Positions 42,538 through 51,749 are shown, counted from the first letter of the stretch. The stretch: 64,000 bases of DNA from Siccirubricoccus soli (GCF_024178315.1 NZ_JAMZIK010000023.1:42941-106940); one strand, 5' to 3'. The notes: generated from the letters alone by a model not told the origin. Made by a program: numbers and translations.

Positions 42538-42753
42538 TCAGCCCGCCATCGGGGGCAGGGCGGCCAGCCGGTCCCGGTGACCGTCATCCGGCACGTGGTA
42601 GCGCTCCATCGGCACATGGCTGCCGAGGCCCGGGCGATACCAGGGCGGCGGCGCGCCCTCCAGCCCGGCGCAGCCGGAGAGGCCGCCCATCAGGGCCAGC
42701 AGCAGGGCGGCGCCGCAGCGCAGGCGCAGCCTGGAGGCAGGTCGCTGGGTCAT
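42538..42753 (-). CDS. Small lipoprotein
   Basis: A 71-residue protein with a lipobox: LMGGLSGC after a basic and hydrophobic leader (MTQRPASRLRLRCGAALLLA). The mature part is short and proline-rich (PPWYRPGLGSHVP). Its ATG overlaps the rnhB stop (ATGA), so it is translated with rnhB. No family is recognised. The sequence after the lipobox cysteine has no acidic residue at +2, consistent with outer-membrane sorting. Confidence 0.65.
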   Translation of the reverse strand: MTQRPASRLRLRCGAALLLALMGGLSGCAGLEGAPPPWYRPGLGSHVPMERYHVPDDGHRDRLAALPPMAG

Positions 42754-43412
42754 GGCTCGCAAGGCTCCCTCATCGCGTCCGGTAGGCGTGGCTCGGAGAC
42801 CGATCGGAAGGCGGCCTGCCCGACCGGGGTGAAGGAGTGGCGGTGGTGCCGGGTCGGCCCGCAGCGGCCGAGCGCGGCCAGATGCGCCGCGGTGCCGTAG
42901 CCGACATTCCCCGCCCAGCCGTAGTCCGGGTAGCGCGCATGCAGCCGCGCCATCAGCCGGTCCCGCAGCACCTTGGCGAGGATGGAGGCGGCGGCGATCT
43001 GCGGCACCAGCGCATCCCCGCCCACCACCGCGCGGCAGCGCCCGGCGAGCAGCGGCGGGATATCCCGCCCATCCACCGCGACCGGGGCGGCAAGGCCCAG
43101 CCGCCGCACCGCCCGCGCCATGGCGGCCAGCGTCGCCTGGCGGATGTCGCTGGCATCGATGGCCGCGGCGCCGCTGGCGGCGAAGGCGAGACGGGCATGC
43201 GCCGGCAGCGCCTCGGCCACCGCCTCCCGCTGCGCCCGCTTCAGCCGCTTGCTGTCGTCCAGCGCCTCCAGCAGGGCGGGGGGCAGCGCGCAGGGGTCGA
43301 AATAGACGGCGGCCACCACCACTGGGCCGCACAGCGCGCCCCGCCCCACCTCGTCGCAGCCGATGAGGGGCGGGTGGCGGGTGGCTTCCGCGGCGGGGAA
43401 GCGGATGGGCAT
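42750..43412 (-). CDS. rnhB: Ribonuclease HII
   Basis: A 220-residue RNase HII, which removes ribonucleotides and RNA from RNA-DNA hybrids. The active-site motif is IGCDEVGRGALCGPVV with D20 and E21, and the family markers LDDSKRL, AVDGRDIP and AAASILAKVLRDRLM are present. ATG 43412 is chosen because AAGGAG lies nine bases before it; ATG 43421 overlaps that site. The small lipoprotein overlaps its 3' end. Ribonucleotide excision sits near other repair genes in this window, though only by position. Confidence 0.95.
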   Translation of the reverse strand: MPIRFPAAEATRHPPLIGCDEVGRGALCGPVVVAAVYFDPCALPPALLEALDDSKRLKRAQREAVAEALPAHARLAFAASGAAAIDASDIRQATLAAMARAVRRLGLAAPVAVDGRDIPPLLAGRCRAVVGGDALVPQIAAASILAKVLRDRLMARLHARYPDYGWAGNVGYGTAAHLAALGRCGPTRHHRHSFTPVGQAAFRSVSEPRLPDAMREPCEP

Positions 43413-43688
43413 GGGTGGCATCTCCTTCCTGCATAGCCGGGCCGGGCCCCGGCTGCGAAGCTTTTTCCTTGGCGGGAGCCGCTTGCCGGCCCCTCCCTTG
43501 CGCCTGCCGCCCAGGTTGCGCAGGCTAGGGGCCAAGCCCGCCACGGCAGGCGCGAGACGGAAGGGCAGCGGGATGCAAGCGCTGGCCGCCAGGGCAGGGC
43601 GTGCCGCCTTCCCGGGCGCGCCGCCGGCGTCCGCCCTCCTCCGGCTGCGTCCCCGCCGCCGGGCCGGAAGCCGGGCAGGGAACGCCGC
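43413..43688. other. Divergent spacer between rnhB and coxG-like genes
   Basis: 276 bp without a supported gene. It holds the AAGGAG site of rnhB and must hold both promoters. No strong AT-rich hexamers or repeats are visible. Confidence 0.35.
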
Positions 43689-44333
43689 ATGGAAATCACC
43701 GAACGAACGCGCATCCCCGCGCCGCTTGCCGTTGTCTGGCCGCTGTTGCGCGACCCTGCCCTGGTGGCCGGCTGTATCCCGGGCGCCAGCCTGGCACCGG
43801 ACCAGGGGGACGGCGTGTGGCGCGGCTCCATCCGGGTGAAATTCGGCCCGACCGCGGCGGTGTTCCGCGGCGAGGCGACGCTCTCCTTCGACGATGCCGC
43901 GCATCGCTGCGCCATCGAGGGGCGCGGGATCGACCAGCGCGGCGCCTCCCGCGCCCTCTCCTCCGGCAGCATCGAGGCGCAGGAGGAGGGCGACGGCACG
44001 CTGCTGCTGGTCGCCGGCAGCTTCACCGTGACGGGGCCGCTGGAGACCTTCGCCAATGCCGGCGGCGTCCATCTGGCGCGGGCGCTGCTGGCGGATTTCT
44101 CCGCCAACATGGCGAAGCTGGTGGCGGAACGGCAGGCCGACGCCGCGCCGGCCGCCGCCTCGGCGCCGGAGGCCGCGCCCGCCACGGAAGCTGCGCCCGC
44201 CACCGCTTCACCGCCACCCCCGCCGCCGCGGCCCGCCCCGGCACCGGTGCGGGAGCTGAGCGCCACCCGCCTGCTCTGGCAGGCGCTGCTCTCCTGGCTC
44301 CGCAGCCTGTTCGGCACAACGAGGAAACCATGA
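43689..44333 (+). CDS. CoxG/SRPBCC-family protein
   Basis: A 214-residue protein with a CoxG-like SRPBCC fold: MEITERTRIPAPLAVVWPLL, LVAGCIPGASLAPDQGDGVW, GGVHLARALLADFSANMAKL. CoxG assists carbon monoxide dehydrogenase-type enzymes at the membrane in Oligotropha. Residues about 150-190 are a proline-alanine linker, followed by a short amphipathic tail (TRLLWQALLSWLRSLFG) that could anchor it to the membrane. No dehydrogenase genes are near; the ThDP enzyme starts two bases after its stop, so it may serve that protein instead. Confidence 0.75.
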   Translation: MEITERTRIPAPLAVVWPLLRDPALVAGCIPGASLAPDQGDGVWRGSIRVKFGPTAAVFRGEATLSFDDAAHRCAIEGRGIDQRGASRALSSGSIEAQEEGDGTLLLVAGSFTVTGPLETFANAGGVHLARALLADFSANMAKLVAERQADAAPAAASAPEAAPATEAAPATASPPPPPPRPAPAPVRELSATRLLWQALLSWLRSLFGTTRKP

Positions 44334-44334
44334 A

Positions 44335-45999
44335 ATGTCCAAGCTGAAGCTGTCCGACATGCTGGCCCAGGCCTTCCAGGCCGAGGGCTGCGAGGTGCTC
44401 TTCACCCTGATGGGCGACGCCAACATGTACTGGTCGGAGGCGATGTCGCGCCTCCCCGGCATGCAGGTGATCCATGCGCGGCACGAGCATTGCGCCGTCG
44501 CCATGGCGGATGGCTATGCCCGCGCCACCGGCAAGGTCGGCGTCGCCTCCACCACCTGCGGCCCTGGCTTCACCCAGATCATGACGGCGCTGACCATCGC
44601 CGCGCGGGCCTATGTGCCGCTGGTGGTCTTCGCGGGCGATTCGCCGATGACCGCGCCCTACTACATCCAGCAGATCGACATGGCGCCGCTCGCCCAGGGC
44701 ACCGGCGCGCACTACATCCCGATCCGCAGCATGGACCGGGCGCTGGACAACGTTCGGGAAGCCTTCCACATCGCCCAGCTCGAACGCCGGCCGGTGGTGC
44801 TCTCCGTGCCGATGGATCTGCAGAAGCAGCCCTTCCCCTTCACGCCGGACTACATCCCCTCCGCCGATGTGCTGCCGACCCGGCAGCGGCCGATGCCGGA
44901 CCCGGCGCTGGTCGAGCAACTGGTGGGCATGATCGCGGAGGCCGAGAAACCCATCCTGATCGGCGGCCGCGGCGCCAAGCAATCCGGCGCCAAGGCGGCG
45001 ATGGAGGCGCTGGCGGAGCAATCCGGCGCGCTGCTCGCCACCTCCCTGCAGGGCAAGGGAATGTTCGATGGCAATCCTTTCGCCCTCGACATCGCCGGTG
45101 CCTATTCCAGCGACTATGCGCGGGAGCTCTTTGCCGAGAGCGACCTCGTCATCGGCGTCGGCGTCGGCCTCGGCGCCTATACGACCGAGAGCGGCTATCT
45201 CTACCCCGGCGCCCGTACCGTGCAGATCGACATCAACCCGCGCGGGCTGTGGCAGGGGCTGCGCACCGCGGACATGCACATCCAGGCCGATGCGAAGTCG
45301 GGCGTGGAGGCGGTGACGGCGGCGCTGCAGGCGCGCGGGGTGAAGCGGGAAGGCTACCGCACCGCCGCCGTGGCGAAGGGCATTGCCGAGGACGTGCCGG
45401 ACCGGAAGGAATTCGCCATCGCCCCCGGCACCGTCGATCCGCGCAAGGCGATGCTGGAGCTGGACGCCATCGTGCCGAAGGACTGGGACGTGGTGATCGG
45501 CGGCGGCCACTACTTCGGCATCGCGATGACGCATCTGCGCGGCCGCGCGGCGGAGAAGTACCATGTGGTCAGCGATTTCGGCGCCATCGGCAACGGCCTG
45601 CCGGCGGCGGTCGGCGTCGCCGCCGCGCGCGGCGACGGCAAGGTGCTGCTGATCGAGGGTGACGGCTCCCTGCTGATGCATATCCAGGAGCTGGAGACCA
45701 TCCGCCGCCAGGGCATCCGCCTGCTGATGGCCATCATCAACGATGGCGGCTACGGCGCGGAGATCCACAAATTCCGCGCCGGCGGGCTGAGCCCCGAGAC
45801 GGTGATCCATGGCCGCGGCGACCTGGCGGGGGTGGCCAATGGCTTCGGCGTGCGCGGCACCACGGTGAACCAGCTCGGCCGGATGTCCGGGCTGTTCGCC
45901 GAGCACCAGGCGGCGAATACCGCCGGGCTGTGGGACGTGCATACTGATGACACGGTGGTGTCGCGCCCCTACCGGCGCATCCACTACGGCGAGGCCTGA
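44335..45999 (+). CDS. Thiamine diphosphate-dependent enzyme of the acetolactate synthase large-subunit family
   Basis: A 554-residue ThDP enzyme. The N-terminal catalytic Glu is in HARHEHCAVAMADGYARATG (E near 52). The ThDP-magnesium motif GDGS...N is EGDGSLLMHIQELETIRRQG then AIINDGGYGAEI, near residues 440-475. Its closest relatives are acetolactate-synthase-like decarboxylases and ligases rather than IlvB, since there is no clear FAD site and no regulatory subunit. The reaction is unknown. It probably forms an operon with the CoxG-like gene before it. Confidence 0.85.
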   Translation: MSKLKLSDMLAQAFQAEGCEVLFTLMGDANMYWSEAMSRLPGMQVIHARHEHCAVAMADGYARATGKVGVASTTCGPGFTQIMTALTIAARAYVPLVVFAGDSPMTAPYYIQQIDMAPLAQGTGAHYIPIRSMDRALDNVREAFHIAQLERRPVVLSVPMDLQKQPFPFTPDYIPSADVLPTRQRPMPDPALVEQLVGMIAEAEKPILIGGRGAKQSGAKAAMEALAEQSGALLATSLQGKGMFDGNPFALDIAGAYSSDYARELFAESDLVIGVGVGLGAYTTESGYLYPGARTVQIDINPRGLWQGLRTADMHIQADAKSGVEAVTAALQARGVKREGYRTAAVAKGIAEDVPDRKEFAIAPGTVDPRKAMLELDAIVPKDWDVVIGGGHYFGIAMTHLRGRAAEKYHVVSDFGAIGNGLPAAVGVAAARGDGKVLLIEGDGSLLMHIQELETIRRQGIRLLMAIINDGGYGAEIHKFRAGGLSPETVIHGRGDLAGVANGFGVRGTTVNQLGRMSGLFAEHQAANTAGLWDVHTDDTVVSRPYRRIHYGEA

Positions 46000-46152
46000 T
46001 GCAACCGCCCGGGGCACGCATTCGTGGCGCCCCGGGTCCCCTGGAGCACCGCCCTCGGCGTGGCGCGATGCATGGATACGGCATAGGGTATCCTCAATAA
46101 GCCGGTCGAGTTGCGCGCCATTTCGGTGCCATTCGCCCGGTCGGAGCTCCAG

Positions 46153-47694
46153 ATGGGCGATCACAGTAGCGGAGCGGCGGCGGACCGGGGTGACCCGCCG
46201 CGCGTCTCCACGGGCAATACAGGGCTCGACGACATCCTGGGCGGCGGCCTCGACGCCGATCGGCTCTACCTCCTCGAAGGCCGGCCCGGCACCGGCAAGA
46301 CCACGCTCGCCCTGCAATTCCTGCTCGAGGGCGCCCGCCGCGGCGAGGCCACGCTCTACGTCTCGCTTTCGGAATCCGAGCGGGAGCTTCGCCTCGTCGC
46401 GGATCGGCATGGCTGGTCGCTCGACGGGGTGCAGATCTTCGAGCTGGTGCCGGCCGAGGCCTCCCTCGACCCCGAACGCGAGCTGACCGTCTTCCACCCC
46501 TCCGAGCTGGAGCTGGGCGAGACGACGCGGATGATCTTCGAGCATGTCGCGGCGCTCGATCCGACGCGCGTGGTGTTCGACAGCCTGTCCGAGCTGCGCC
46601 TCCTCGCCCAGGACCCGCTGCGGTATCGCCGGCAGATCCTTGCCCTGAAGCATTTCTTCACGGGCCGCCGCTGCACGGTCATCGTGCTCGACGACCTCAC
46701 CTCGCATGCCGACGACCTCCAGCTCCACTCCATCGCCCATGGCGTCATCCTGCTGGAGCAGCTCGCCATCGACTACGGCGCGGAGCGGCGGCGCCTGCGC
46801 GTGGTGAAGATGCGGGGCATCGCCTTCCGGGGCGGCTTCCACGATTTCGCCATCCGCACCGGCGGGATCGAGGTCTATCCTCGCCTCGTCGCCGCCGAGC
46901 ACCACCGGCCCTTTGACGGCGAATTCGCGTCAAGCGGCAGCGCCCCGCTCGACGCCATGCTGGGCGGCGGGCTGGAGCGCGGCACCAACGCGCTGCTGCT
47001 GGGTGCAGCGGGGGTCGGCAAGTCGTCGCTGGCGCTCACCTACGCCGTCGCGGCGGCCGAGCGGGGCGAGCGCGCCGTGGTCTATGCCTTCGACGAGGGG
47101 CGCGGCACGATCGAGGCGAGGGCCAGGACGCTCGGCCTGCCCTTGCAGGCGGCCGTGGACTCCGGCCTGATCCGGATCCAGCAGGTCGACCCGGCCGAAC
47201 TCTCGCCCGGCGAGTTCGCCAGCCTGGTCCGGCGCGCGGTGGAGGCCGAGGGCGCGCGGGTCGTGGTGATCGACAGCCTCAACGGCTACCTGCAGGCCAT
47301 GCCGGATGACCGCTTCCTCATCCTGCAGATGCACGAGCTGCTGAGCTATCTCGGCCAGATGGGCGTGCTGACGATCCTCGTGCTCGCCCAGCACGGCCTG
47401 GTCGGGCCGATGCAATCCCCGGTGGACCTCAGCTATCTCAGCGATGCGGTGCTGCTGCTGCGCTACTTCGAGTACGAAGGCGAGGTGCGGCGCGCCCTCT
47501 CGGTGGTCAAGAAGCGCAGCGGCCACCACGAGCACACCATCCGCGAATTCCGCCTCAGCGCGCAGGGTGTCTCGGTCGGGCCGCCGCTGCGGCAGTTCAC
47601 CGGGGTGCTCTCCGGCACGCCACGCTACCTGGGCCCGGAATCGCCGCTGCTCGGGGATGAGGACGGAGGACATGGTGACGCCGGCGCCGGCTGA
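46153..47694 (+). CDS. KaiC-like tandem RecA-fold ATPase
   Basis: A 513-residue protein with two KaiC domains. Walker A of domain 1 is GRPGTGKTT (43-51) and of domain 2 is GAAGVGKSS (284-292); Walker B strands are TRVVFDSLSEL and ARVVVIDSLNGYL. The catalytic acidic pair follows in SLSESERE; domain 2 has FDEGRGT with only one glutamate, unlike KaiC CII. Outside cyanobacteria such proteins act in stress or light responses. ATG 46153 has a GGAG site; TTG 46111 is a longer alternative. It overlaps the histidine kinase by 23 bp. Confidence 0.87.
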   Translation: MGDHSSGAAADRGDPPRVSTGNTGLDDILGGGLDADRLYLLEGRPGTGKTTLALQFLLEGARRGEATLYVSLSESERELRLVADRHGWSLDGVQIFELVPAEASLDPERELTVFHPSELELGETTRMIFEHVAALDPTRVVFDSLSELRLLAQDPLRYRRQILALKHFFTGRRCTVIVLDDLTSHADDLQLHSIAHGVILLEQLAIDYGAERRRLRVVKMRGIAFRGGFHDFAIRTGGIEVYPRLVAAEHHRPFDGEFASSGSAPLDAMLGGGLERGTNALLLGAAGVGKSSLALTYAVAAAERGERAVVYAFDEGRGTIEARARTLGLPLQAAVDSGLIRIQQVDPAELSPGEFASLVRRAVEAEGARVVVIDSLNGYLQAMPDDRFLILQMHELLSYLGQMGVLTILVLAQHGLVGPMQSPVDLSYLSDAVLLLRYFEYEGEVRRALSVVKKRSGHHEHTIREFRLSAQGVSVGPPLRQFTGVLSGTPRYLGPESPLLGDEDGGHGDAGAG

Positions 47695-49393
47695 CCCGCA
47701 GGCGCCGCTCGTGCTCGTTCTCGCCCCGCTGGGGCGGGACGGCCCGGTGGTGGCCGCGTTGCTGCGCCGCGCCGGCCTCCGGGCCCAGCTCTGCACCTCC
47801 CTCGCCGAGCTCGTCGCCGGGCTGGAGGCGGGGGCCGAGGTCGCCTTCGTCGCCGAGGAGGCGCTGCTGGGCGCAGCTTCCGCCGGGCTCGAGGCCTGGG
47901 TCGCGCAGCAGCCGCCGTGGTCGGACATGCCCTTCGTCGTCCTGACCGGCCGGGACAGCCGTTCCGCCGCGGCGGCGGCACGGGAGTGCCTGGTGCGGTG
48001 GCTGGGCAATGTGTCCCTGCTCGAGCGGCCGGTGCAACCGATCACCCTGACAAGCGCGATCCTCGCCGCCGTGCGCGCCCGCCGGCGGCAATACGAGGTG
48101 CGCGGCTACCTGGCGGAGCGGGAGCGCGCCGCCGCCGACCTGGAAGGCCTGGTCGCCGCCCGGACGGCGGAGCTGGAGGCGGCGAACCGCGCCCTGCGCA
48201 CCGAGATGGCCGAGCGCGAACGGGCCGAGGAGGCGCTGCGCCAGGCGCAGCGGATCGAGGTCCTGGGCCAGCTCACCGGCGGGGTGGCGCACGACTTCAA
48301 CAACCTGCTGATGGTGATCGCGGCCGGCCTCGAGATGATCGACCGCCGGAGCGACCCGGCCCAGCGGCGCCGCATCATGGACGGCATGCGGCAGGCCGCC
48401 GCGCGCGGGGCGGCGCTCACCCGGCAGCTTCTGGCCTTCTCGCGCCGCCAGGCGCTGCGGGCCGAGCCCGTGGACCTCGTGCGCCAGGTCGGCAGCATGC
48501 GGGAGCTGCTGGACCGCAGCCTGCGCGGGGATGTGGAGGTCTCGCTCGACCTCGCGGCGGATCTCTGGCCGGTCGAGATTGATCCCGGCGAGCTGGAACT
48601 CGCCCTGTTGAACCTTGCCGTCAACGCCCGCGACGCGATGCCCTCCGGCGGGACGATCCTGATTCGCGCCAGGAATGCCGCCGGCCTGGCCGAGGACGGG
48701 CTGCAGGGCGATTTCGTGCGCCTCGAGGTGATCGACAGCGGCACCGGCATGTCGCCGGAGGTGCAGGCGCGCGTCTTCGAACCCTTCTTCACGACGAAGG
48801 AGGTCGGCAAGGGCTCGGGGCTTGGGCTGGCGCAGGTCTATGGCTTCGCCCGCCAGTCGGGGGGGGCGGTGCGGATCGACAGTGAGGTGGGGCGCGGCAC
48901 CACCATCACGCTGCTGCTGCCGCGCGCGGCGCGCGCCCCCGCTGTGCCCGACCAGAAGCCCGCATCCGGGCTGGAGCGGCCCAGGCAGCCGGCCGGGCAT
49001 GTGCTGCTCGTCGAGGATGACGACGAGGTGGCCGCCCTCGTGGCGCAGCTGCTCGGCGAGCTCGGCTTCGAGGCGACGCGGGCCTCCAGCGCCGCCGCCG
49101 CGCTTGGCGCGCTGGCGAATGGCCGCGCCATCGACCTGGTGTTCTCGGACATCATGATGCCGGGCGGCATGAACGGCGTGGAGCTCGCGGGCGAGGTGCA
49201 GCGCCGGCGGCCCGGCCTGCCGGTGCTGCTGACGAGCGGCCACGCCGATGCGGCGCGGCAGCATGCGGATGCCGTAGGCATCGCGGTGCTGCCCAAGCCC
49301 TACGGCCTCAGCGAGCTTGCCGCCGCGATCCGTGGCGCGCTCAAGCGGCGCCCCGCCGATGCGAGGGCGCTGGCGGGCCGGGCGCGCGCCTGA
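47672..49393 (+). CDS. Hybrid sensor histidine kinase/response regulator paired with the KaiC-like protein
   Basis: A 573-residue hybrid kinase. Residues 1-130 look like a degenerate receiver-like domain (LVLVLAPLGRDGPVVAALL, FVVLTGRD) without the phospho-aspartate pattern. A coiled coil spans about 150-195. The kinase has the HisKA histidine H207 (VAHDFNNLLMVI), N-box NLAVNARDAM, and DSGTGM and GKGSGLGLAQVYGF ATP boxes. A canonical receiver follows with D493 (FSDIMMP) and K in VLPKPYGL. It starts inside the KaiC gene, so the two are coupled and likely one signalling unit. Start could also be ATG 47657 or GTG 47675. Confidence 0.87.
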   Translation: MVTPAPADPQAPLVLVLAPLGRDGPVVAALLRRAGLRAQLCTSLAELVAGLEAGAEVAFVAEEALLGAASAGLEAWVAQQPPWSDMPFVVLTGRDSRSAAAAARECLVRWLGNVSLLERPVQPITLTSAILAAVRARRRQYEVRGYLAERERAAADLEGLVAARTAELEAANRALRTEMAERERAEEALRQAQRIEVLGQLTGGVAHDFNNLLMVIAAGLEMIDRRSDPAQRRRIMDGMRQAAARGAALTRQLLAFSRRQALRAEPVDLVRQVGSMRELLDRSLRGDVEVSLDLAADLWPVEIDPGELELALLNLAVNARDAMPSGGTILIRARNAAGLAEDGLQGDFVRLEVIDSGTGMSPEVQARVFEPFFTTKEVGKGSGLGLAQVYGFARQSGGAVRIDSEVGRGTTITLLLPRAARAPAVPDQKPASGLERPRQPAGHVLLVEDDDEVAALVAQLLGELGFEATRASSAAAALGALANGRAIDLVFSDIMMPGGMNGVELAGEVQRRRPGLPVLLTSGHADAARQHADAVGIAVLPKPYGLSELAAAIRGALKRRPADARALAGRARA

Positions 49394-49514
49394 CGGCCGG
49401 CACCCGCGGGTCCGGCGTGCGGGGTTGGCGTGGCGGCTGCGCGCCTCTGGGCCGACATCGGCCGGCATGGCGTCCCTCGCCGCGGCAGGCGGGGGCCGGA
49501 AAGCCGCCCGGGCG

Positions 49515-50495
49515 CTATTCCAGCTTGATGCCGGCCTCGGCCAGCAGGCGTTGCAGCGGGACGGCGGCGGCCTGCATCTCCGCGCTCAGCGCCTCGGGCG
49601 GGCCGGGGCGGGGGGTGACGCCCTCATGGGTCAGCCAGGCATGCATCGCCGGCTCGCTGATGATGGCGTTCAGCGCCGCGTTCAGCCGCGTCACCACCGG
49701 CGGCGGCAGCGTCGCCGGCGCCAGCACCGCCAGCCCGTCGGTAAGCTGCGCGCCTGGCACCTCCTCCCCCACCGTCGGCAGTTCCGGCATGGCCGGGGCG
49801 CGCTCGGCATTGGCGATGGCGATGCCGCGGGCGCGGCCGTCATTCAGGTAAGGCCGGGCGAAGAGCACCGTCGCCAGCGTCGCATCCACCCGGCCGCCCA
49901 GCAGGTCCGCCATCCCCGCCGCGCCGCCGCGATAGGGCACATGGTTGAAGCTGAGCCCGCCATAGGCCTGCAACTGCTCGATCAGCAGGTGGTAGGAGCT
50001 GCCGACGCCGACGCTGGCGAAATTCACCCGGCCGGGATTGGCCCGCGCATGGGCCAGGAAGCTGCGCAGATCCTGGACCGGCAGGCCGGGCCGCACCAGC
50101 AGCACCACGCTCATCGGCCCGACCATCGCCACCGGCTCGAGGTCGCGGAAGGGGTGGAAATCCAGCTTCAGCTCGGCCGCCGCGGCGATGATGAGGGTGC
50201 CGTAGGAGGTGAAGAGCAGGACGTGGTCGTCCCCGCGCTGCCGCGCCACATGCGCCGCCGCGACATTGCCGCCGGCCCCGCCGCGATTCTCGACCACGAC
50301 ATTCTGGCCGAGCATCGCGCCCAGCCGCTCCGCGAGGCGGCGGCCGACCGTGTCGGTGATCGCGCCGGGGGGGTAGGAGACGACGAGGACCACCGGCCGT
50401 GTCGGCCAGGGCGGGTCCGCCGCGCGGGCGCCCCAGGGGCCGAGCAAGGGGCAGACCAATGCCAGGGCCAGCAGCGCCCGGTGCCATGCGCGCAT
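49515..50495 (-). CDS. TctC/Bug-family substrate-binding protein (4)
   Basis: A 326-residue Bug protein with signal peptide MRAWHRALLALALVCPLLGP and cleavage near ARAADP. Motifs are LVVSYPPGAITDTVGRRLAE, VENRGGAGGNVAAAHVARQ, ASVGVGSSYHLLIEQL, NHVPYRGGAAGMADLLGG and LAPATLPPPVVTRLNAAL. It is only distantly similar to the three tandem copies at 27-30 kb, notably lacking their RLNLxID end. AGGAGG precedes ATG 50495. No TctAB genes are near, so it too is an orphan receptor. Confidence 0.86.
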   Translation of the reverse strand: MRAWHRALLALALVCPLLGPWGARAADPPWPTRPVVLVVSYPPGAITDTVGRRLAERLGAMLGQNVVVENRGGAGGNVAAAHVARQRGDDHVLLFTSYGTLIIAAAAELKLDFHPFRDLEPVAMVGPMSVVLLVRPGLPVQDLRSFLAHARANPGRVNFASVGVGSSYHLLIEQLQAYGGLSFNHVPYRGGAAGMADLLGGRVDATLATVLFARPYLNDGRARGIAIANAERAPAMPELPTVGEEVPGAQLTDGLAVLAPATLPPPVVTRLNAALNAIISEPAMHAWLTHEGVTPRPGPPEALSAEMQAAAVPLQRLLAEAGIKLE

Positions 50496-50579
50496 CCGGT
50501 TTCCTCCTGTTTTGTCGCCAGCCTGTTGGCCGCGGCGCCGGAGGTCAAGCGCTGGCGCCGGCCAGGCGCCACCCGTCGC

Positions 50580-50672
50580 CCTTCCGCGGCTTTGCCGCGG
50601 AAGGCTGTGCGAGGCGCCGGTCGTGAGCGCCTCCGGGGTCCCCATGAAGCCGCGCAGCGGCTTCGTGGGGGA
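50580..50672 (+). repeat. Dispersed two-hairpin repeat, family B
   Basis: CCTTCCGCGGC-TTT-GCCGCGGAAGG at 50580-50604 (11 bp stem), then CTGTGCGAGGC, then CCCCATGAAGCCGC/GCGGCTTCGTGGGG near 50641-50670. It abuts the family A element at 50673, the same order of repeats seen at 2098-2129. Confidence 0.75.
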
Positions 50673-50781
50673 CTAGAGCATGCTGCGTTCGCTTGCGCTC
50701 ACGCAGCATACTCCAGGCCCTTGTTTTGCGAGCATCTTCACGCGTTCAGATGATTCCATCTGAACGCGCGATCTGCTCTAG
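50673..50781 (-). repeat. CTAG-bounded palindromic element, family A copy 3 (inverted)
   Basis: 109 bp from CTAG at 50673 to CTAG at 50778. It carries the GCATGCTGCGT hairpin at its left and the GATCGCG/TGATTCCATCTGAACGCGC part at its right, in the reverse order of copies 1 and 2. CTA at 50778-50780 is the TAG stop of the minus-strand TRAP binding protein. Here the opposite end of the element provides the stop. Confidence 0.85.
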
Positions 50782-51749
50782 AGGGTCGCCCCCTGGGCCT
50801 TCCAGAAGGCCTCGGCCGCGGGGTGCCAGGGGACGCCGGCGGCGGCGGTCTTCTGCTTGTCGAGGGTGAAATTCCGGCCCTCGGCATGCACCTGCGCCAG
50901 CTCCTGCCGGCCGTTCCAGGTCACCTCCAGGATCTTCGTCACCAGCTCGTTCGGCATGGTGTCCAGCACCGCCAGGATGTTGGCGACGGACATCTGGTGG
51001 TTGTCCGTGGTCTGCCCCGGATAGGTGCCGGCCGGGATCACCTCCGGGAAATAGACCGGGCCGTACTTCTCGGTGATCTTCGGCACGTACTCCGCGTGGT
51101 CGATCATCTTCAGCGTGATGCCGGGGGAGGCGCCGAGATCGGTGATGGCGCTGGTCGGCACGCCGGAGACGAAGAAATACGCGTCCAGCTTGCCGTCCTT
51201 GATGGCGTTGGTGCTCTCCGCCGGGGAGAGCCGCTCCCGCGCCCGGAAATCCTTGTCGCGGTCGAGGCCCGCCGCCTCGATCAGGCGGAAGGCCATCACC
51301 TCGGTCGCCGAGCCCGGCGCGCCGGTGGAGACGCGCTTGCCCTTGAGGTCGGTCAGCTTGGTGATGCCGGCGGCGGCGGTGGTCACCACCTGCATGCGGT
51401 TGGTGTAGAGCACGGCGATGGCGCGGACCTTCACCGGCCGGCCGCGGAAGCGGTCCTGGCCGTTCACCGCATCCACGCTGGCATCCACCTGGGTGAAGAT
51501 CATGCCGACGCGCCCGGCGCCGAGGAGCTGGTTGTTGGCGACGGAGCCGCCCGTCACCTCCACCGTGGCGCTCATGCCCGGGATGTTGCGGGAGAGCAGG
51601 TTCGCGAGCCCGCCACCCAGCGGGTAGTAGACGCCGCCCGTGGTGCCGGTGGCGATGGCGAGCTGCGTCGCCTCGGCGCGCGCCGCCCAGGGCGCGGCGA
51701 GGGTGGCGGCGGCGAGCCCGAAGGCGGAGCGGCGCGTCAGGCCGGTCAT
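50778..51749 (-). CDS. TAXI-family TRAP transporter solute-binding protein
   Basis: A 323-residue TAXI-TRAP binding protein. The signal peptide starts MTGLTRRSAFGLAAATLAAP and ends near ARAEA; the leading RR is Tat-like. The family marker IATGTTGGVYYPLGGGLANLL follows, given in part as ATGTTGGVYYPLGG, with VEVTGGSVANNQLLGAGRVG and KGKRVSTGAPGSATEVMAFR. TAXI proteins often bind glutamate or other acids for DctQM-type permeases, none of which is near. ATG 51749 begins the signal peptide. The stop codon is provided by the repeat. Confidence 0.88.
   Translation of the reverse strand: MTGLTRRSAFGLAAATLAAPWAARAEATQLAIATGTTGGVYYPLGGGLANLLSRNIPGMSATVEVTGGSVANNQLLGAGRVGMIFTQVDASVDAVNGQDRFRGRPVKVRAIAVLYTNRMQVVTTAAAGITKLTDLKGKRVSTGAPGSATEVMAFRLIEAAGLDRDKDFRARERLSPAESTNAIKDGKLDAYFFVSGVPTSAITDLGASPGITLKMIDHAEYVPKITEKYGPVYFPEVIPAGTYPGQTTDNHQMSVANILAVLDTMPNELVTKILEVTWNGRQELAQVHAEGRNFTLDKQKTAAAGVPWHPAAEAFWKAQGATL

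Noticed and set aside
43689..45999. A carbon monoxide dehydrogenase locus, from the CoxG-like gene
   Set aside because: No coxSML-type genes are present; the neighbour is a ThDP enzyme.
49515..50645. Longer start at 50645 for the fourth Bug protein
   Set aside because: It would bury the signal peptide and cross a family B repeat; ATG 50495 has AGGAGG.
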